Of a stretch of DNA of 23,106 nt, positions 14,261 through 22,921 are shown piece after piece. Both the position numbers and the translations under genes were made by a program. Every line of letters begins with the position of its first letter. Position 1 is the first letter of the stretch. The notes under the pieces are model-generated. The model was given only the letters and a program-made list of their open reading frames with translations, made no database searches and was not told where the DNA came from. The stretch is from Candidatus Kuenenia stuttgartensis (lineage in GTDB: Bacteria > Planctomycetota > Planctomycetia > Pirellulales > UBA1268), in the NCBI GenBank assembly GCA_945876515.1, contig CAMCPF010000007.1, positions 1-23,106 of the forward strand, written 5' to 3'.

Positions 14261-15034
14261 TCAGCCGCGGGAGTGGAGCCCGCACTCGGTCTTGGCCATG
14301 CCGCTCCAGCGGCCGGCCCGCTCGTCTTCGCCGGCCCCCACGGCCCGAGTGCAGGGCGCACAGCCGATGCTCACGTACCCGCGGTCGTGGAGCGGGTTGT
14401 AGGGCACCTGCTCGCGGACGATCGCATCCCAGACCATGGCCTTCGTCCAGTTGGCCAGCGGCGAGACCTTCACCACGCCGAACTTGTGATCCCAGCCGAC
14501 GATCGCGGCGGCCGCCCGGTCCGGGCTCTGGTCGCGGCGGATGCCGCTCATCCAGGCGTCGTACCCGACGAGCACCCGCCTGATGACCGCCAACTTGCGG
14601 TCGCTGCAGCAGCGGTCGGGGGCGGTGCGATAGAGCGGCCCGCCGTGGAGCCGCTCGTAATCGGCGACGCTCGCCTCGGGCCGTTCGAGCGACACCGCGA
14701 CGCCGTAGCGAGAGGCGAGTCGGTCCCGCAGGGCGAGCGTCTCGGGAAACTGGTAGCCCGTGTCGAGGTTGAAGACGAAGGTCTGTGGAGCGACCGCGGC
14801 GAGCCAGTGGATGATCAGGCAGCCCTCGGGGCCGAAGGCCGTCGCCATCGTGAGCCGGGAGCCGAACCGCCCCACGGCCCAGGCGATGATCTCGGCTGGC
14901 GTGGCCTGCTCGAGCGACCGGCTTGCCTGGGCCAGTTCCTCGCGCACGGCCGCAGTGGGCTGCGCAGGCTCGTCGCGAGACCCGGCGTCGCCGCGGCCTG
15001 CGGCGGCATCAGGCACTGCCGAGGCAGCGGTCAT
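14261..15034 (-). CDS. cysH: Assimilatory APS reductase, CysH family
   Basis: A 257-residue cytoplasmic enzyme that reduces adenylyl sulfate (or PAPS) to sulfite with thioredoxin. NLDTGYQFPET (89-99) is the nucleotide-binding block. CysCys at 142-143 and Cys225-x2-Cys228 are the 4Fe-4S ligands that mark the APS-reducing type, absent from enteric PAPS reductases. KTECGLH (248-254) carries the catalytic Cys251. The first 30 residues are Ala-rich and probably disordered. The Rrf2 regulator gene lies 37 bases downstream. The ATG at 15034 is preceded by TAAGGAAT, part of an inverted repeat that may be an operator. No other cys genes are in the window. APS as substrate is inferred from the cluster ligands. 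Confidence 0.94.
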   Translation of the reverse strand: MTAASAVPDAAAGRGDAGSRDEPAQPTAAVREELAQASRSLEQATPAEIIAWAVGRFGSRLTMATAFGPEGCLIIHWLAAVAPQTFVFNLDTGYQFPETLALRDRLASRYGVAVSLERPEASVADYERLHGGPLYRTAPDRCCSDRKLAVIRRVLVGYDAWMSGIRRDQSPDRAAAAIVGWDHKFGVVKVSPLANWTKAMVWDAIVREQVPYNPLHDRGYVSIGCAPCTRAVGAGEDERAGRWSGMAKTECGLHSRG

Positions 15035-15039
15035 CCACT

Positions 15040-15069
15040 ATTCCTTACAAAGTTGGTCATGTTTGGAAT
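15040..15069 (-). promoter_or_regulatory. Inverted-repeat operator candidate overlapping the cysH ribosome binding site
   Basis: ATTCCTTACA (15040-15049) and TGTTTGGAAT (15060-15069) form an inverted repeat matching at eight of ten positions, with a ten-base spacer, so equivalent bases lie about two helical turns apart. The arm nearer the gene contains the AAGGA ribosome binding site of cysH. The stretch is strikingly AT-rich compared with its surroundings. A dimer such as the Rrf2 protein encoded downstream is the obvious candidate ligand. Confidence 0.5.
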
Positions 15070-15264
15070 GTATTGCAGGAGCGGATTCTGGAATCGGAAT
15101 CGGCCCGGGTCAACCAGCAGCCCGAGCCCGGGCGATCGTCAAGGCTTTCGCCGCCCCCCTACCCCCCGGCCCGAAAAACACAACAATCGGCCCCGCAGCC
15201 TTTGCGAGGCTCCCTCGCGGCAACCCAGGCCGGGGATCACGGCCCATTTTCACCGGAACGACAC

Positions 15265-16734
15265 ATGGCGAGGGACGTGGCACTGGCGGTCGATCTGGGC
15301 GCCTCAGGCGGTCGAGTTGTGGCGGGTGGCTTCGACGGCCGTCTGCTCGAGCTCGAGGAGGTCCACCGCTTCGAGAACGGCCCGGTGACGATGGCCGGCC
15401 GGCTGATCTGGGATCTGCCGCGGCTCTGGCAGGAAGTCAGCCTGGGCCTGCGAGCGGCGGCCGCGCGGCACGGACGGACGATCTCGAGCGTCGGCGTCGA
15501 TACCTGGGGCGTTGACTTCTCGTTCCTCGCCGCCGACGGCGACCTCCTGGCCAACCCGGTCTGCTACCGCGACGCCCGCACGCGGGGGATGCTCGCGGCC
15601 ACCACGGCCGCCGTGCCGCGGGAAGAGGTCTTCGCCGCCACCGGCCTGCAGTTCATGGAGATCAACTCCCTCTACCAACTGATGGCGCTCAAGCAGTCCG
15701 ACAGCCGAGTGCTGGCGGCGGCCGACCGGCTGCTGATGATCCCCGACCTCTTCCATTGGCTCCTCTCCGGCGTCGCCTCCAACGAGCGGACCAACGCGAG
15801 CACCACGCAGTGCTTCGACCCGCAGATGGGCGACTGGGCCTTCCCGCTGCTGGAGCGGCTGGGCCTGCCCCGACGGATCTTCGGCCCGATCTCGGAGCCC
15901 GGCACCGTGCTCGGCCCGCTGCGGCCCGACGTGGCCGCCGAGACGGGGCTCACCGGGGTGCGCGTGGTCTTGCCCGGCACCCACGACACCGCCAGCGCGG
16001 TCGCCGCCGTGCCGGCCGACGAACCCCCGAGCCCGCGGCCCGACTGGTGCTACGTGAGCCTCGGGACTTGGGCGCTGGTGGGCGCCGAGCTGGACCGGCC
16101 GCTCGTGACGCCCGAGTGCCTGGCCCGCAACTTCACCAACGAGGGGGGCATCGGCGGCACCACCCGGCTGCTCAAGAACGTGTGCGGCCTGTGGCTGGTG
16201 CAGCAGTGCCGGGCCGCCTGGCAGCGGGCCGGGCAGGAGTGGAGCTGGGATCAGCTCACCGCCCTCGCGGCCGAGGCGCCGCCGCTCGTCACGCTCGTCG
16301 ATCCCAACCACCCCTCGCTCGTGGCCCCGGCCGACATGCCCGCCGCGATCCGGGCCCTCGCGCGGGCTTCCGGCGAGCCCGAGCCCGAGACCACGGCGGC
16401 GACGGTCCGGGCCGCGCTCGAGAGCGTCGCGGCCGCCGTGCGCCGCACCGTCGCCGAACTGGAGGGCCTGCTGGGCCGCCGGCTGGGCCGGGTACACGTG
16501 GTCGGCGGAGGCGTCAAGAACTCCCTGCTCTGCCAGATGATCGCCGACGCGACGGGACGGCCCGTCGTGGCCGGCCCGGTCGAGGCGACCGCGATCGGCA
16601 ACCTGCTCGTGCAGCTGCTGGCCCGCGATGGCAAGGTGGACCTGCGGGCCATCCGGCGCGTCGTCCGCGACACCTTCGAGCCCGTCCGCTACGAGCCCAG
16701 GGACGCCGCCCGCTGGAACGATCGCCTGAGCTGA
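15265..16734 (+). CDS. rhaB: Rhamnulokinase
   Basis: A 489-residue FGGY-family sugar kinase that phosphorylates L-rhamnulose in the cytoplasm. DLGASGGRV (10-18) is the N-terminal phosphate loop. GVDTWGVDFSFLAADG (77-92), NPVCYRDARTRGM and TGLQFMEINSLYQLMALK (126-143) are characteristic of RhaB. GTHDTASAV (238-246) carries the catalytic base Asp241, YVSLGTWALVG lies in the second ATPase half, and VVGGGVKNSLLCQMIADATG the adenosine site. The ATG at 15265 begins the fold directly, with GGAA 10-12 bases upstream. It stands alone: no rhamnose isomerase, aldolase or transporter is visible beside it. The 230-base gap to cysH contains a small GCGAGG/CCTCGC hairpin near 15212. Confidence 0.92.
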   Translation: MARDVALAVDLGASGGRVVAGGFDGRLLELEEVHRFENGPVTMAGRLIWDLPRLWQEVSLGLRAAAARHGRTISSVGVDTWGVDFSFLAADGDLLANPVCYRDARTRGMLAATTAAVPREEVFAATGLQFMEINSLYQLMALKQSDSRVLAAADRLLMIPDLFHWLLSGVASNERTNASTTQCFDPQMGDWAFPLLERLGLPRRIFGPISEPGTVLGPLRPDVAAETGLTGVRVVLPGTHDTASAVAAVPADEPPSPRPDWCYVSLGTWALVGAELDRPLVTPECLARNFTNEGGIGGTTRLLKNVCGLWLVQQCRAAWQRAGQEWSWDQLTALAAEAPPLVTLVDPNHPSLVAPADMPAAIRALARASGEPEPETTAATVRAALESVAAAVRRTVAELEGLLGRRLGRVHVVGGGVKNSLLCQMIADATGRPVVAGPVEATAIGNLLVQLLARDGKVDLRAIRRVVRDTFEPVRYEPRDAARWNDRLS

Positions 16735-16736
16735 TG

Positions 16737-16779
16737 ACGACCGCCGACGAGCGGAGGCTCCCGGCGAGGGGGCGGTCGT
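16737..16779. terminator. Hairpin between convergent rhaB and zinc-ribbon genes
   Basis: ACGACCGCC (16737-16745) pairs perfectly with GGCGGTCGT (16771-16779) across a 25-base GC-rich loop, starting three bases after the rhaB stop. Position between two convergent genes suggests termination for both, but there is no T-run. Confidence 0.4.
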
Positions 16780-16798
16780 GGCGCCGGCGGACGGCCTG

Positions 16799-17176
16799 CT
16801 ACCGCCGGATCACGCTCATCACGACCATGGCGATGATCAGCAGGCCGAACAGCACGGCCGCGGCGATGGCGCGGTTCAACCAGGTCTTGGCGAACTTCGC
16901 GTCTGCCTGCTCCTGGCGCCGCCGCAGCTCTTCCTTCTTCTCGAGGCTGTCGCTGATCTGGAGGGTGAACTGCTCGTTGCACTTCGGGCAGACCATCGAC
17001 TTGCCCATCCACGATTCCGGCGCCCGGAACACGTGGCCCTTGGGGCACGGCACCCGCCAGATCTTCTCCTCGGGCGCCGCGACGGCCGGCTCCCCACACA
17101 GCGGGCAGACGAGGCCCTTGCTCCCGGGCTGACCGGGGCCGCTGTAACCGCAGGAACAACTGATTGTTGCGACCAT
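16799..17176 (-). CDS. Zinc-ribbon protein with coiled coil and C-terminal membrane anchor
   Basis: A 125-residue protein of unknown function. Two metal-site halves are visible: Cys7-x-Cys9 with Cys24-x2-Cys27, and Cys44-x3-His48 with Cys63-x2-Cys66. A charged helix (about 76-97, EKKEELRRRQEQADAKFAK) leads to one hydrophobic span (102-122) and a short RR end, a tail-anchored layout with the metal domains in the cytoplasm. It starts 28 bases after the ABC exporter on the same strand and is probably co-transcribed with it. A link to exporter function is possible but rests on position alone. Planctomycete genomes carry many small zinc-ribbon membrane proteins of this layout. Confidence 0.8.
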   Translation of the reverse strand: MVATISCSCGYSGPGQPGSKGLVCPLCGEPAVAAPEEKIWRVPCPKGHVFRAPESWMGKSMVCPKCNEQFTLQISDSLEKKEELRRRQEQADAKFAKTWLNRAIAAAVLFGLLIIAMVVMSVIRR

Positions 17177-17204
17177 GATGCGTGGATGATACGCGAACGG
17201 CCGG

Positions 17205-19154
17205 TCAGGCCGCTTGGGGCTGCCGCGCCGGCCGCTTGACGACCTTGCCGTGCTCGACCTCGACGATCGCGTCGGCCAGGGCGAGGGTGCTCGCCCGGTG
17301 GGTGATCATCAGCACGGTCCGGTTCTGGACGTACTGGGCCAGGGCCTCGTGAATCAGCCGCTCGCTCTCGACGTCGATCTGGCTGGTGGCCTCGTCGAGC
17401 ACCAGGATCTCGGCGTCGCGGAGGAAGGCCCGGGCCAGGGCGATCCGCTGCCGCTGGCCACCCGAGAGCCGGAAGCCGTTGGGGCCGACCATCGTCCGGT
17501 AGCCCTCGGGAAACTCCGAGATGAACTCGTGGGCATGGGCCTTGCGGGCGGCGGCCTCGATCTCCTCGTCGGTGGCGTCCCAGCGGCCGTAACGAATGTT
17601 GTAGAGGATCGACTCGTTGAAGAGTTCGGTCTGCTGCGTGACCATCGCGATCCGCCGCCGCAGGTCGCCGAGCGCGAGGTCGGTCAGCGGCACGCCGTCC
17701 ATCAGGATCCGGCCGGCCGTCGGATCGTAGAACCGACAGATGACGTTGATCAGCGTGCTCTTGCCGCCGCCGTTGGGCCCCACGATCGCCACCCGCTCGC
17801 CGAACGCGATCGTGAGGTTGACGCCGTCGAGCACCGTGTCGATCCCGTCGTAGGAGAAGGAGACGTTCTCCAGCCGGATCTCGCGGTGGGGCGAGGGGAG
17901 CCGCTTCGGCTCCGCGGCCTCCACGAGCTTCGACTCAGTGTCGAGCAGCGGGTAGAGCCCCTGGGCGCCGACCATGCCCATGTTGAGGCCGGTGATCACG
18001 CCGGACAGCTTGCGGACCGGGTCGCTGGCCCCGATCAGGAAGCCGAAGAAGATCATGATTCCGGGCACGGTCATGGGCTGGTCGGTCATCGTGATGCCGA
18101 AGATCCGCGTCTCCTGGTTGATCACGAGCCAGGCTCCGACCGCGATCGAGGTGGCCACCATTCCGATCCCCAGCACCTCGGTGATCGGGTTGGCGAGAGC
18201 CCGGTAGAAGGAGTAGTGCATGCCCAGCTTGAGCATGTCACCGGTGCAGTCGCGAAACCGCTGCCGCTCGAACGGCTCCATCGTGTAGGCCTGCACGGTG
18301 AGCACGTTGTTGAGCGCCTCGAGCAGGACGTGGTGGTAGCCCTTGGACTGCGAGAGGATGCCCGTGGAGATGTTCCGCATCCGCCGGTTGAGCCAGACCA
18401 TCAGGAACCCCACCACCGGTGCGAGCACCAGGCAGGCGAGCGTCAGCCGCCACGACACGAGCAGGGCGCAGCCCAGGCAGGCCAGGATCTTGAGCGGTTC
18501 GGTGACCAGCCCGCCGTACACCGCCATGATCCCGTTGGCGAGCATCTCCGCCGTGGCCGTCACCTGGGCCATGAAGCCGGCCGAGCCATGCCGCATGAAC
18601 TGGGCCCGGTCGAGTGACAGCGCCTTCTCAAAGACCTTGATCCGGATGTTGCGGCTGATGTTCATCGCCACCCAGGAGACGAGCATCGTGCTCACCAGCA
18701 GCAGGCCGTGCTTGATGAAGGTGCTCGCGACCACGAACCCCACCACCACGAGCACCGTCTGAAAGGGATCGACGGGGAGGAGCCGGTCGAGCCATGGGCC
18801 CAGCCGGCTGGCCGAGGCCACGACGCCGCGGTCCACGGCGAGGTTGATCCGGAGCGTGTCGATCCGGTGGCGGGCCCAGACGAGGTCTTCGCCGGTCCGC
18901 GTGCCGGCGGCCACCTCGGCCTCGAGCGTCTGCCGCTCGGCCTCAGCCGCCTCGATCCGCGATTCCGCGTCGTCGAGCCGCGCGGCGTTCCACGACTGGA
19001 GCGACTCGCCCTTGAGGGTCACCTCGATGATCGGGAACAGGGCAGCGATGTTGGCCCCCCAGAGCGCGGCGACGCCGGCCGAGCAGAGCATCGCGGCGGC
19101 CAGCAGGGGCCAGCTGCGGACGGCCTCACGCAGGGCGCGGAGAAAGTAGTGCAT
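17205..19154 (-). CDS. MsbA-like ABC exporter with periplasmic coiled-coil insertion
   Basis: A 649-residue half-transporter, expected to act as a homodimer in the cytoplasmic membrane and to export a lipid or other hydrophobic substrate. The transmembrane domain covers about 1-400 and the nucleotide-binding domain about 425-640. Walker A is GPNGGGKST (459-467; Gly where Ser is usual), the signature is LSGGQRQR (563-570), Walker B is ILVLDEA (583-589) followed by TSQID instead of TSALD, and the switch His is His619. Between the first and second membrane helices, residues about 50-112 form a charged, heptad-like segment (ARLDDAESRIEAAEAERQTL), absent from ordinary MsbA and probably periplasmic. 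It lies downstream of prs, separated by a hairpin, and upstream of the zinc-ribbon gene. The substrate is unknown. Confidence 0.92.
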   Translation of the reverse strand: MHYFLRALREAVRSWPLLAAAMLCSAGVAALWGANIAALFPIIEVTLKGESLQSWNAARLDDAESRIEAAEAERQTLEAEVAAGTRTGEDLVWARHRIDTLRINLAVDRGVVASASRLGPWLDRLLPVDPFQTVLVVVGFVVASTFIKHGLLLVSTMLVSWVAMNISRNIRIKVFEKALSLDRAQFMRHGSAGFMAQVTATAEMLANGIMAVYGGLVTEPLKILACLGCALLVSWRLTLACLVLAPVVGFLMVWLNRRMRNISTGILSQSKGYHHVLLEALNNVLTVQAYTMEPFERQRFRDCTGDMLKLGMHYSFYRALANPITEVLGIGMVATSIAVGAWLVINQETRIFGITMTDQPMTVPGIMIFFGFLIGASDPVRKLSGVITGLNMGMVGAQGLYPLLDTESKLVEAAEPKRLPSPHREIRLENVSFSYDGIDTVLDGVNLTIAFGERVAIVGPNGGGKSTLINVICRFYDPTAGRILMDGVPLTDLALGDLRRRIAMVTQQTELFNESILYNIRYGRWDATDEEIEAAARKAHAHEFISEFPEGYRTMVGPNGFRLSGGQRQRIALARAFLRDAEILVLDEATSQIDVESERLIHEALAQYVQNRTVLMITHRASTLALADAIVEVEHGKVVKRPARQPQAA

Positions 19155-19370
19155 GGAACCGGCGGACTCTGGGGGACTGGGAGGGCACTCTCAGGGAAAC
19201 CGGGCGGGGAAGGTAGAGGCGCCGCCCAAAGCGTTCAACCCCGCGTTTCGCCGCAAAAAACCGGCCCACCGCAGGCTTGGAGTTGCCCATGCCATCTCGC
19301 CGGACGCTCAACGCGGAAGCTCGGGGAGTCGTCTCGCAGAGGCTCGGGGCCGCAGGCCCGAGGGCCGCGA

Positions 19371-19401
19371 GGCTGAACGGGCCATGGATGGCCGTTCAGC
19401 C
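19371..19401 (-). terminator. Hairpin after prs, copy 2 of a covarying repeat
   Basis: The transcript reads GGCTGAACGGCCA, TCCA, then a complementary arm: a 13-pair stem with one bulge, starting four bases after the prs stop. The core and outer pairs equal those after dnaB, whereas three inner pairs differ in both arms and stay complementary. A second hairpin (CTCGGGGCC with GGCCCGAG, 19343-19362) follows, as after dnaB. Confidence 0.6.
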
Positions 19402-19405
19402 GTCA

Positions 19406-20350
<945 letters not shown>

Positions 20351-20516
20351 GGGATCGCTCGAAAGGCGACGGGGGGGCTGCGGAGACCGCGGCCCGGAAG
20401 CCCCACTGTGACGCCCAAGCCGCCGTGGTTCAAGCCTCGGCCATCGCTCGCCTGACGTGTCGCCGTGTCGGTCGCGGCGGTTGTCTTCCAGGCATCGCGG
20501 CTGGCCGCAACGCCCC

Positions 20517-20545
20517 TTGCATTCATGTACGCCCGTATATACGAT
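20517..20545 (+). promoter_or_regulatory. Candidate promoter of the small 20579 gene
   Basis: TTGCAT (20517-20522) and TACGAT (20540-20545) are separated by 17 bases and end 33 bases before the ATG. The -10 region overlaps the perfect palindrome CGTATATACG (20534-20543), in a locally AT-richer patch. Box matches are partial (3/6 and 4/6). Confidence 0.3.
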
Positions 20546-20578
20546 GATCGACGTTCCGAAGCCTGCGGAGCCCATGCC

Positions 20579-20803
20579 ATGACGAGCGAGCAACTGAAGG
20601 CGACCCTGCGACAGCAGCCGTTTCGCCCGTTCACGATTCGAATGGTCGATGGTCGATCATTCGAGGTATCGCATCCGGAGTGGGTGTTCGTCTCGCCATC
20701 CGGCCGCACGGCCGTTGTCTTCGAGCCGGACGACAGCCACAGCGTGCTCGACTTGATGCTGATGAGCGAGCTGGAGGTGCCTTCCACGAGGACCGCGAGC
20801 TGA
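20579..20803 (+). CDS. Small conserved protein of planctomycete type, unknown function
   Basis: A 74-residue soluble protein. MTSEQLKATLRQQPFRPFTI, RMVDGRSFEVSHPEWVFVSP and a hydrophobic strand (TAVVFEP) form a compact layout of one helix plus beta-strands. The pattern 'PFxPFxIxxxDGRSxEVxHPE' is one I associate with short hypothetical proteins present in many copies in planctomycete genomes; no function is known to me. An upstream in-frame ATG at 20465 would add 38 residues that look unlike the family, so I take 20579. It lies divergent from prs and 105 bases before the DUF4432 gene. Confidence 0.75.
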   Translation: MTSEQLKATLRQQPFRPFTIRMVDGRSFEVSHPEWVFVSPSGRTAVVFEPDDSHSVLDLMLMSELEVPSTRTAS

Positions 20804-20908
20804 GCGCTCCGGGGCTTGCGGTCGCCGACCTCCAGCGGTTCGGCTTGACGGGGGACCACGGCCCCTCGACAACCCGGCGGTTTGAAGCCTCTCGGATATG
20901 GAACAGGT

Positions 20909-22051
20909 ATGCCCAAGCACGTCGTCACGCTCGTCTCCCCGCATCCAGGCGTCGCCGCCGACCCAATCGTCGACGTCGCGGCCGGCCGGCTGGCCGTCCG
21001 TAGCCGGCGGCTTGTCGGGGGCCGTCGGCAGGGCGTGTTGCTCGTGGAGCTCATCGCCGGCGACACGCGGGTCTTCATCCTGCCCGACCGCGGCCTCGGC
21101 ATCTGGAAGATGATCTGTGGTGGCGTTGAACTCGGCTGGCAGTCGCCCGTGGCCGGGCCGGTGCATCCGGCGCTCGTGCCACTCGGCGAGCCCTCGGGCC
21201 TCGGCTGGCTCGACGGCTTCGACGAGCTCGTGGCCCGCTGCGGCCTGGTGAGCAACGGCGCGCCCGACTTCGACACCTCGGGCCGGCTCGTGCACGGCCT
21301 GCACGGCCGGATCGCGAACCTTCCCGCCCACGAACTCACGGTCACGCTCGACGAGGAAGCGGGCACGATCACGCTCACGGGCGCCGTGGACGAGACGCGG
21401 TTTCTGATCCACGCGATGCGGATGGAGACCTCGCTCGTGCTTTCGGCCGACCGGCCGCGGATCGCCTGGACCGACACGGTCACGAACCTCTCCGCCCGCC
21501 CGGCCTCGATGCAGCTGCTCTACCACGTGAACCTTGGGCCGCCGCTGCTCGCCGCGGGCGCCGAGGTGGTGGCCGCGATCGACGAGCTCGCGCCCCGTGA
21601 CGCGACGGCCGCGGCCGACGTCGCCACCTGGAACCGCTACGACGCCCCGCGGGCCGGCCGCGGCGAAGACGTGCACTTCGCCCGCATCCGCCCCGACGCC
21701 GCCGGCATAGCCTCGGCCCTGCTCGTGGCCCCCGACGGCACGCAGGCCGCGGGCCTGTCCTGGCGGGCCGCCTCGCTCCCCTGCTTCGCCCTCTGGAAGA
21801 ACCAGGGATCGCTCGCCGACGGCTACGTGACGGGCCTCGAGCCGGCGACAAACTATCCCAATCCCCGGTCGTTCGAGGAGGCCCAAGGCCGCGTCGTGCC
21901 GCTCGGGCCGGGCGAGAGCGTGCGGTTCGACCTGGCCCTCGAGCACCTCGCCGGCGAGCGGCTGGCCGCCACGCGGCAGGCGATCGCGGCCCTGGCCGCG
22001 GCCCCGCCCACGATTCACGCCCGGCCCCGCTCGGGCTGGTCGGCCGGGTGA
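20909..22051 (+). CDS. DUF4432 aldose-1-epimerase-like protein
   Basis: A 380-residue protein of the galactose-mutarotase-like beta-sandwich superfamily. GWQSP (76-80) and GLGWLDGFDELVARCGLVSN (97-116) followed by GAP are hallmark blocks of the DUF4432 group. HGLHGRIANLPAHEL (129-143) supplies the histidines expected at a sugar-binding site. YHVNLGPPLL and the late GLEPATNYPNPRSFE segment complete the family pattern. These proteins are presumed to bind or interconvert sugars; substrate and reaction are not established for this protein. There is no signal peptide, so it is cytoplasmic. ATG 20909 with ACAGGT just upstream is preferred over an in-frame TTG at 20882. rhaB lies 4 kb away and may share a carbohydrate theme, but they are not in one operon. 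Confidence 0.86.
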   Translation: MPKHVVTLVSPHPGVAADPIVDVAAGRLAVRSRRLVGGRRQGVLLVELIAGDTRVFILPDRGLGIWKMICGGVELGWQSPVAGPVHPALVPLGEPSGLGWLDGFDELVARCGLVSNGAPDFDTSGRLVHGLHGRIANLPAHELTVTLDEEAGTITLTGAVDETRFLIHAMRMETSLVLSADRPRIAWTDTVTNLSARPASMQLLYHVNLGPPLLAAGAEVVAAIDELAPRDATAAADVATWNRYDAPRAGRGEDVHFARIRPDAAGIASALLVAPDGTQAAGLSWRAASLPCFALWKNQGSLADGYVTGLEPATNYPNPRSFEEAQGRVVPLGPGESVRFDLALEHLAGERLAATRQAIAALAAAPPTIHARPRSGWSAG

Positions 22052-22124
22052 GTGAGCGATCCGAATCCACCGGGAACGCGCGGAGCGTTCAAGATCGCTC
22101 GCCGGAAAGGCCGACCTCACCCTC

Positions 22125-22889
22125 ATGCCTTTCCTCAGCAAGTCGGTCCACCTGATCCTCGTCAGCCTCGTCGCGTCGGCCGCCCTGGCCACGCCCGCTG
22201 TGGCCCAGCCGCCGCTGCTCGGCCCCACCCAGTCGCAGGCCATGCCCGCCGCCACCACCTGGCCGGCCACGCCGCCGGCGCGGATCTACGTGATCCCCTT
22301 CCGGATGGATCCGGCCCTGCAGCAGCAGCTCGCCGAGCAGTCGGCCCCGGTGATCCCGCAGGGACCGGTGCGGTCGCTCTTCGCCTCGCGGCCCCGCGTG
22401 GTCGATGCGGTTACGGGCTACGACCGCAGCGAGCCGCCGGGCGTGGCGGTGGCCCGGCTCGTGGCGGAGGAGCTGGCGAGCGCCGGCTGGCCGGCCGTGT
22501 TCTGGAGCGAGGCCGCCCAACCGCCGGCCGACGGCTGGCGGCTCTATGGCGAGGTCGTCAACCTCGATGCGGGCAACGCCGTGGCTCGGAACGCGATCGG
22601 GTTCGGCGCCGGCAACGCGACACTCGGCATCGACATCGCACTCGCCGACCCGGCCACCGCCGGCGGCCGGCCCTTCTTCGTGCTCGACAGTTCGGACCGC
22701 GGCCGACGGGCCCCCGGCACGCTCGCCATCGGCGCGGTCGCCGGATTCAACCCGGCCGTCGTTGCGGGTAAGATCGTAGCGAGCAACAGCGGCCTCGCCG
22801 ACGTCACGCAGCAGCGGCGGATGGCCGACGAGATCGCGACCACAGTGGCCGACGCGGTCAACGCCCGGGCCTCGGTGCCCGCCCGCTGA
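22125..22889 (+). CDS. Secreted DUF4410-like protein
   Basis: A 254-residue exported protein. A signal peptide is clear: Lys6, a hydrophobic core at 8-22, and a probable cleavage after AVA (25-27). The mature part begins with a Pro/Gln/Ala-rich stretch (28-52). A mixed alpha/beta domain follows, starting ARIYVIPFRMDP; GVAVARLVAEELASAGWPAVF then resembles proteins that collect 'YVxxF' and 'LxxxLxxxG' elements. GFGAGNATLGIDIALADPAT and QRRMADEIATTVADAVN near the C-terminus match DUF4410-type outer-membrane or periplasmic proteins. Function is unknown. It follows the DUF4432 gene by 73 bases, and the next gene starts 32 bases later. Confidence 0.78.
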   Translation: MPFLSKSVHLILVSLVASAALATPAVAQPPLLGPTQSQAMPAATTWPATPPARIYVIPFRMDPALQQQLAEQSAPVIPQGPVRSLFASRPRVVDAVTGYDRSEPPGVAVARLVAEELASAGWPAVFWSEAAQPPADGWRLYGEVVNLDAGNAVARNAIGFGAGNATLGIDIALADPATAGGRPFFVLDSSDRGRRAPGTLAIGAVAGFNPAVVAGKIVASNSGLADVTQQRRMADEIATTVADAVNARASVPAR

Positions 22890-22921
22890 CCGGCGCCGTG
22901 CCGCCCCTTGGGGTGCATGGC

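Noticed and set aside
17214..18617. + strand open frame opposite the ABC exporter
   Set aside because: His/Asp/Val-rich shadow translation typical of the complement of a GC-rich gene; the exporter has every ABC motif.
20351..20593. N-terminal extension of prs
   Set aside because: The extra residues have no similarity to Prs, and the normal protein start MNDLKIFSG is at 20350.
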